Assembly (NCBI GenBank): GCA_049999725.1
Contig: JBNGIS010006348.1
Coordinates: forward strand, 1-50,172
Origin: Haplomitrium mnioides
Taxonomy: Eukaryota; Marchantiophyta; Haplomitriopsida; Calobryales
Direction: 5' to 3'
Length of the DNA: 50,172 nt
The notes below the pieces were generated by a model. That model ran no database searches. It had not been told where the DNA came from and saw nothing but the letters and a program-made list of their open reading frames with translations. Position 1 is the stretch's first letter. Every line of letters begins with the position of its first letter. Positions 46,560 to 50,172 of the stretch are shown in pieces. Position numbers and translations under genes: made by a program.

Positions 46560-47800
46560 ATCCCCTTTCCACCTAAATCTCACATTCCAAGTAAGACCAT
46601 ACAATCCATGGCTCTCCCAACTGGTGATGCTCCTCTTCTACGACCACCTCGTCTGCCTCTGCCTTGCTCATATATGCGAGCTCCTTCTTGTCACAACTCT
46701 GAGTGAAGCAAAAAACATTGGTCCTTGGTGTGACCCATGACCCCACAATGGTCACATTGCTACTAGTCAGTTGTACCTGCATCTCTAGAATACGCTACTC
46801 GTGGCTTCTTCACCTCTGAACATAACATCTACAAATGATCTCCACCACATGTCTAAGAATGTGACTATTGACCTACATAAGATGGCAAAGACAATTGTCC
46901 TCCAGCCTTTTGGCCCATCCATGGCATAGGCTATGATGTAGAGGTAGCTGGAGACGCAAATTTTGGCGCTTCCTTCTAAAAACATGTAGTGACTACTCTC
47001 TCATTCACTTGGTTAAGCTCTATATGCTTTGATAGTGTAAACACAACGGTAAGAGTGGGATCAAAATCCTTGAGAAGGGTGGCATCTCTCACTCTCCTCT
47101 TCAAATCCTTGTCAAGGATGGAATACCAAAACTAAACCACTTGAGCCTCTATCACTCCCTTCGTGACCTTGATGAGCCTTCTCATCTAGGTGTAAGCTTC
47201 CCTCAAGCTCTCTCCAGTCTTGTGCTAGAACTCTTGAAGACTCTTTAGCATATTCGTCCTTGCACCTTGGTAATTTTGCTTGAGAAGCTCAAAAAACTCA
47301 ACCACTGGGTTAAACACTAGAACCCCTCCACTCTCTGTTGCACCAAAAGGAATATGTGTGCTGAAAACTCTTGCTTCCCCTGAAGCACCAATGTTATGGC
47401 TAGTGCCATTAGAGGATGTTGTATGGGTCGTAGGGAAATGGGCACTGGCCCTTCCACAATAGGTGATGGAGACATAATTAGGTGACCAATATTGTCTCCA
47501 TTCCTCAATATCAGTCAAATGACCTCGCATGAATTCATGGTAATCATTCATAGGCGGCTCTTCCAAGTGCTGAAACAAACCTTTCCATGTCATGAAAGGT
47601 GTAAATATAGCAGAATTCTGCAATGCTTGCAGATCACACCAATTGTTAGACTCCTGGATGAAATCATTCAGATCAATGGTGCCTACTTCACTAGAGAACT
47701 ACTTTGGCCCTTTTGTGGCTCCATACATCTCATCAATATCTCAAGACAATGGGGAATATACTTGAGTGCTAGAAAGAGCCTCGTGCTCTTTGTTTGATGT
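46560..47800 (-). pseudogene. Ty3/gypsy gag with CCHC knuckle
   Basis: Read downward: FIQESNNWCDLQALQ, ATKGPK, open frame 47623-47225 with FTPFMTWKGLFQHLEEPP, HLTDIEEWRQYWSP and FFELLKQNYQGARTNMLKSL. After a TAG it goes on with HKTGESLREAYTQMRRLI, FWYSILDKDLKRRVRD and LSKHIELNQVNERVV, the Retrotrans_gag capsid pattern. The nucleocapsid knuckle QCDHCGVMGHTKDQC is intact (46715-46756), followed by GRGRRGGRRRG, an RNA-binding basic run. TAG stops interrupt it. Its pol partner is the PHD-bearing remnant just downstream. Confidence 0.8.
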
Positions 47801-50172
47801 ATGGTCACTCACCAACTACTGAGTCGCTCTTACTGCAGGTCGAAATTGGATGCCACTACGAATGATGCCATACTGCAACCTTCCACCCTCTTTCTTTGTG
47901 TTGACCTCTGCTTAGCTGAACCCACTCACAGCTCACAGGTTGTGTTATTGCCATTGAACCACTTGTCTACAAGTCGGCTGAAATGCACAAATCAGCACAA
48001 GTGACCATTCCTTCTCCTCTAGACAGGGTACACCTTGCTTGCCAATCCTTGTTGATTGGTCTTCTCTCAACCTAAGCGGAAAATTTGACAATTTAAACAA
48101 AATTTTGTTGCTCACCTCCAGAGCATTGCAGACCAATCTTTGATTTTTTGCAAACAAGTGTTTAGATTTTCCTGCTTCACTACAACAAAAATCTAGGCTT
48201 CCAGATTGCCTGTGCCTTGGGAGTGTGTTGGTGGACTCCTACCACCCTTGCACCGCTCAGTGGAGGGTCTAGCTCAGTCACTTTTAAATTCAAAAAATTA
48301 TTATTATTTTATTTTTTTTTGAATTTTTTTTTAAAATTCTGAGTAGTGCTACTTGCGCTTCTATGTTGCAAGCAGATGTCTAGCAGTAGGTCTATTTGAA
48401 CCTCTTCTGCAAACAGATTCAACTTGCAGATGTGTTTTTTTGGATCATCCCAAGGCTATCTTGTTAGCCCAAAACAGAGAAATTCCTCCGACAGCACTCT
48501 GTTCTAGCTCCTTCTCAGCACAAGCTATCCTAGATCTCTACATCTTGGTATATGTTTCCCAATCACAAAGTCTTGCTGATCCAACAATACATATATGGTC
48601 CACCTACCACCAAGGGTACCCTTTCTTGATCTCAAATTATCTCATGCTCAATAAAACAAAATATTAATGCTCTCAAAAATCCAAATTGATGAAGCATCCC
48701 ACAATCTTTGGTAGTAAGAACTTCTTCCCAACATATCTTCTTTGCACCCCTTGCACGAGTGCTTTGCAATGCTGCTCACCAAATGGGCTTCCCAAAATAT
48801 CAACCCTACAACTTGTTGTTGAACCTCTGCTCAATGCTACATACAAGAAATTAACCTCTGCTTAACAAACGGCCAATTGTTGCACAAAGAAACCATTGCT
48901 CGATTGAAAACACAATAGAAACAGTGAAAATTAAAATCCCTAAAACGTTGTTAGGCACTGCGATCTTTTGTAGCAGCAATTTGTTGCTCAAAGATCTGTT
49001 GTGAATTTCTTCTGATGCTCAACCAAATCTTGCAGGCATTTACTTGTACTTTGCAGCAAAATCAAATTGTCTACTCTAGGAAGAAATTCTGCAGGCCTCC
49101 AACATGCAAATGCATCCCAATCGCCTCTCAAAAGTGCAAAAAATTACAAAACAGAGCAAGGGAGGAGTTGCAAATCCTCTGCAAGTTCAAAACAATTCCT
49201 CTCTTTTGTGATTATGACTTTTCCAGCATTCAAACAACAAGACTGCTCATCAATTTCTGTACCGCCCATTAGAAAGGATTGCAAAAGAGTCCCTAGACAA
49301 CTGGGAATCCCTGGAACAATTGCCCACAACAGAGGATGTTGAGAATTCCCTACTCAAGCAAACTGCCTGCCACCAAAGAAATCAAAGCCTCTTGTATACA
49401 ACCCTAAGACGAATTTTGAGCAGCACACCACGAAGGTCTTCTTGCTCTTCTTGCTTTGATGAAATCCAAGAAGAAAGCACAATCCCTAAAATGTAATCTG
49501 ATGCTATGCTGCACCAAATCATGGCCAACAACAACATAAAATGACACTTCCTTGATTGCTTCTCTAATCGGGGTCTGCTTGCCCAAAATGCAGCTGTAGC
49601 TATTTGAAGCTCGCCCCTTCTCGATGATGACCGTCCTAGAGGCTATCTCCAAAACCTCAAAACTGGTTGCTAGAACTTATCTTTCCAAGAGGGTCTTCTG
49701 CAGCAAAACAAGAGCAAGTAGCTCTGAAATTGTGTTGTCCAAATAGAGATGCATGCCATGTAGCTCTCTATATCCTCTGCAACAAAATAGAAGAGCTGCT
49801 CGACAATTTTCAGAATTCGAAGCCACTCCCTTCGTAAAAAATTGCACAAAACAAAACCCTTGAATTTTTTACAAATGTTTCTACAGAACTATCTGAGCTG
49901 CTTTGATGAAGAACAGTTGTTGCTCCACATAGAACTCTTCTACTCAACAATTCTTTTTGTCGTTGCTATTGAAATCTTGCCCTCATCACCTTGACAAAAT
50001 CTTCTTCTGCATCAAGACCTCGGTTTGACATTGCAGCCCTAGATCTCTTCAAAACCATAGCTTGAAAAAAAAAGAAAAAAAAGAACCCTATTCGACGAAC
50101 TTCTACTTCTGCTCAAACAAGCTGCTTCCCAATTCTACTCCACATTTTTGCACTTTGACGAACTGCTACTCA
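47801..50172. other. Probable leader or LTR of the - strand gypsy element, nothing recognised
   Basis: No protein family words on either strand. The stretch repeats short words such as CTGCAnCAAA, TTGCTC and CTTCTGC. An AT-rich block at about 48284-48345 has AATTCAAAAAA and TTTTTTGAATT able to pair. Its position upstream of gag on the - strand suits an untranslated leader plus LTR, but no LTR ends could be fixed. Confidence 0.3.

Noticed and set aside
48178-48192. CACTACAACAAAAAT, resembling the terminal word of CACTA transposons
   Set aside because: No inverted partner with suitable spacing was found in the window and no transposase words are nearby. Such a word can occur by chance.

Overview
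The window looks like intergenic DNA from a large, repeat-rich plant nuclear genome. A gymnosperm or another land plant with a large genome fits, but the species cannot be named from the sequence. No intact host gene, tRNA, rRNA or CRISPR array was seen. Nearly every recognisable reading frame belongs to an LTR retrotransposon, and almost all are broken.

Left part (1-11.3 kb), + strand. The window opens inside a Ty3/gypsy integrase that is still open (1-825), followed by a polypurine tract and a probable 3' LTR. Next come a second gypsy integrase tail (2037-2351) and a GC-richer zone with several short-period tandem repeats (3.7-5.15 kb). Then follow two LTR-like stretches and a long decayed gypsy pol (6713-10582) that runs protease, reverse transcriptase (RT), RNase H, integrase and an acidic tail. 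A further interrupted frame of unknown family lies at 10899-11310.

Middle part (11.3-30.3 kb). This is AT-rich and has no recognised gene. It holds a tandem duplication of about 1.45 kb (13.76-16.7 kb) carrying two copies of an unrecognised coding remnant and a 52-bp minisatellite with three more units in the second copy. It also holds an exon-like 62-codon frame (17322-17510), an unrecognised decayed frame of about 1.8 kb on the - strand (21347-23175), a perfect 15-bp inverted repeat (24326-24361), and a weaker - strand coding remnant (25.0-26.24 kb).

Right part (30.3-50.2 kb). This is a three-level nest. A - strand gypsy pol is split into RT/RNase H (44163-44850) and integrase (30290-31335) by Ty1/copia element A (31336 to about 44160). 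Copia A is itself split by Ty1/copia element B (about 33794-42202). B carries gag, protease, integrase, RT and RNase H in copia order. The LTRs of A are much more diverged than those of B, as the nesting order predicts. To the right are a 393-bp tandem repeat and a second type of - strand gypsy element with a CCHC gag whose surviving pol end carries a PHD finger. The last 2.2 kb is featureless.

The genes do not cooperate as a host pathway. They are layers of retroelements in different states of decay. Much of the damage has the form CGA to TGA, CAG to TAG, TGG to TAG/TGA, and Cys or His to Tyr. That pattern fits deamination of methylated cytosine in silenced transposons.
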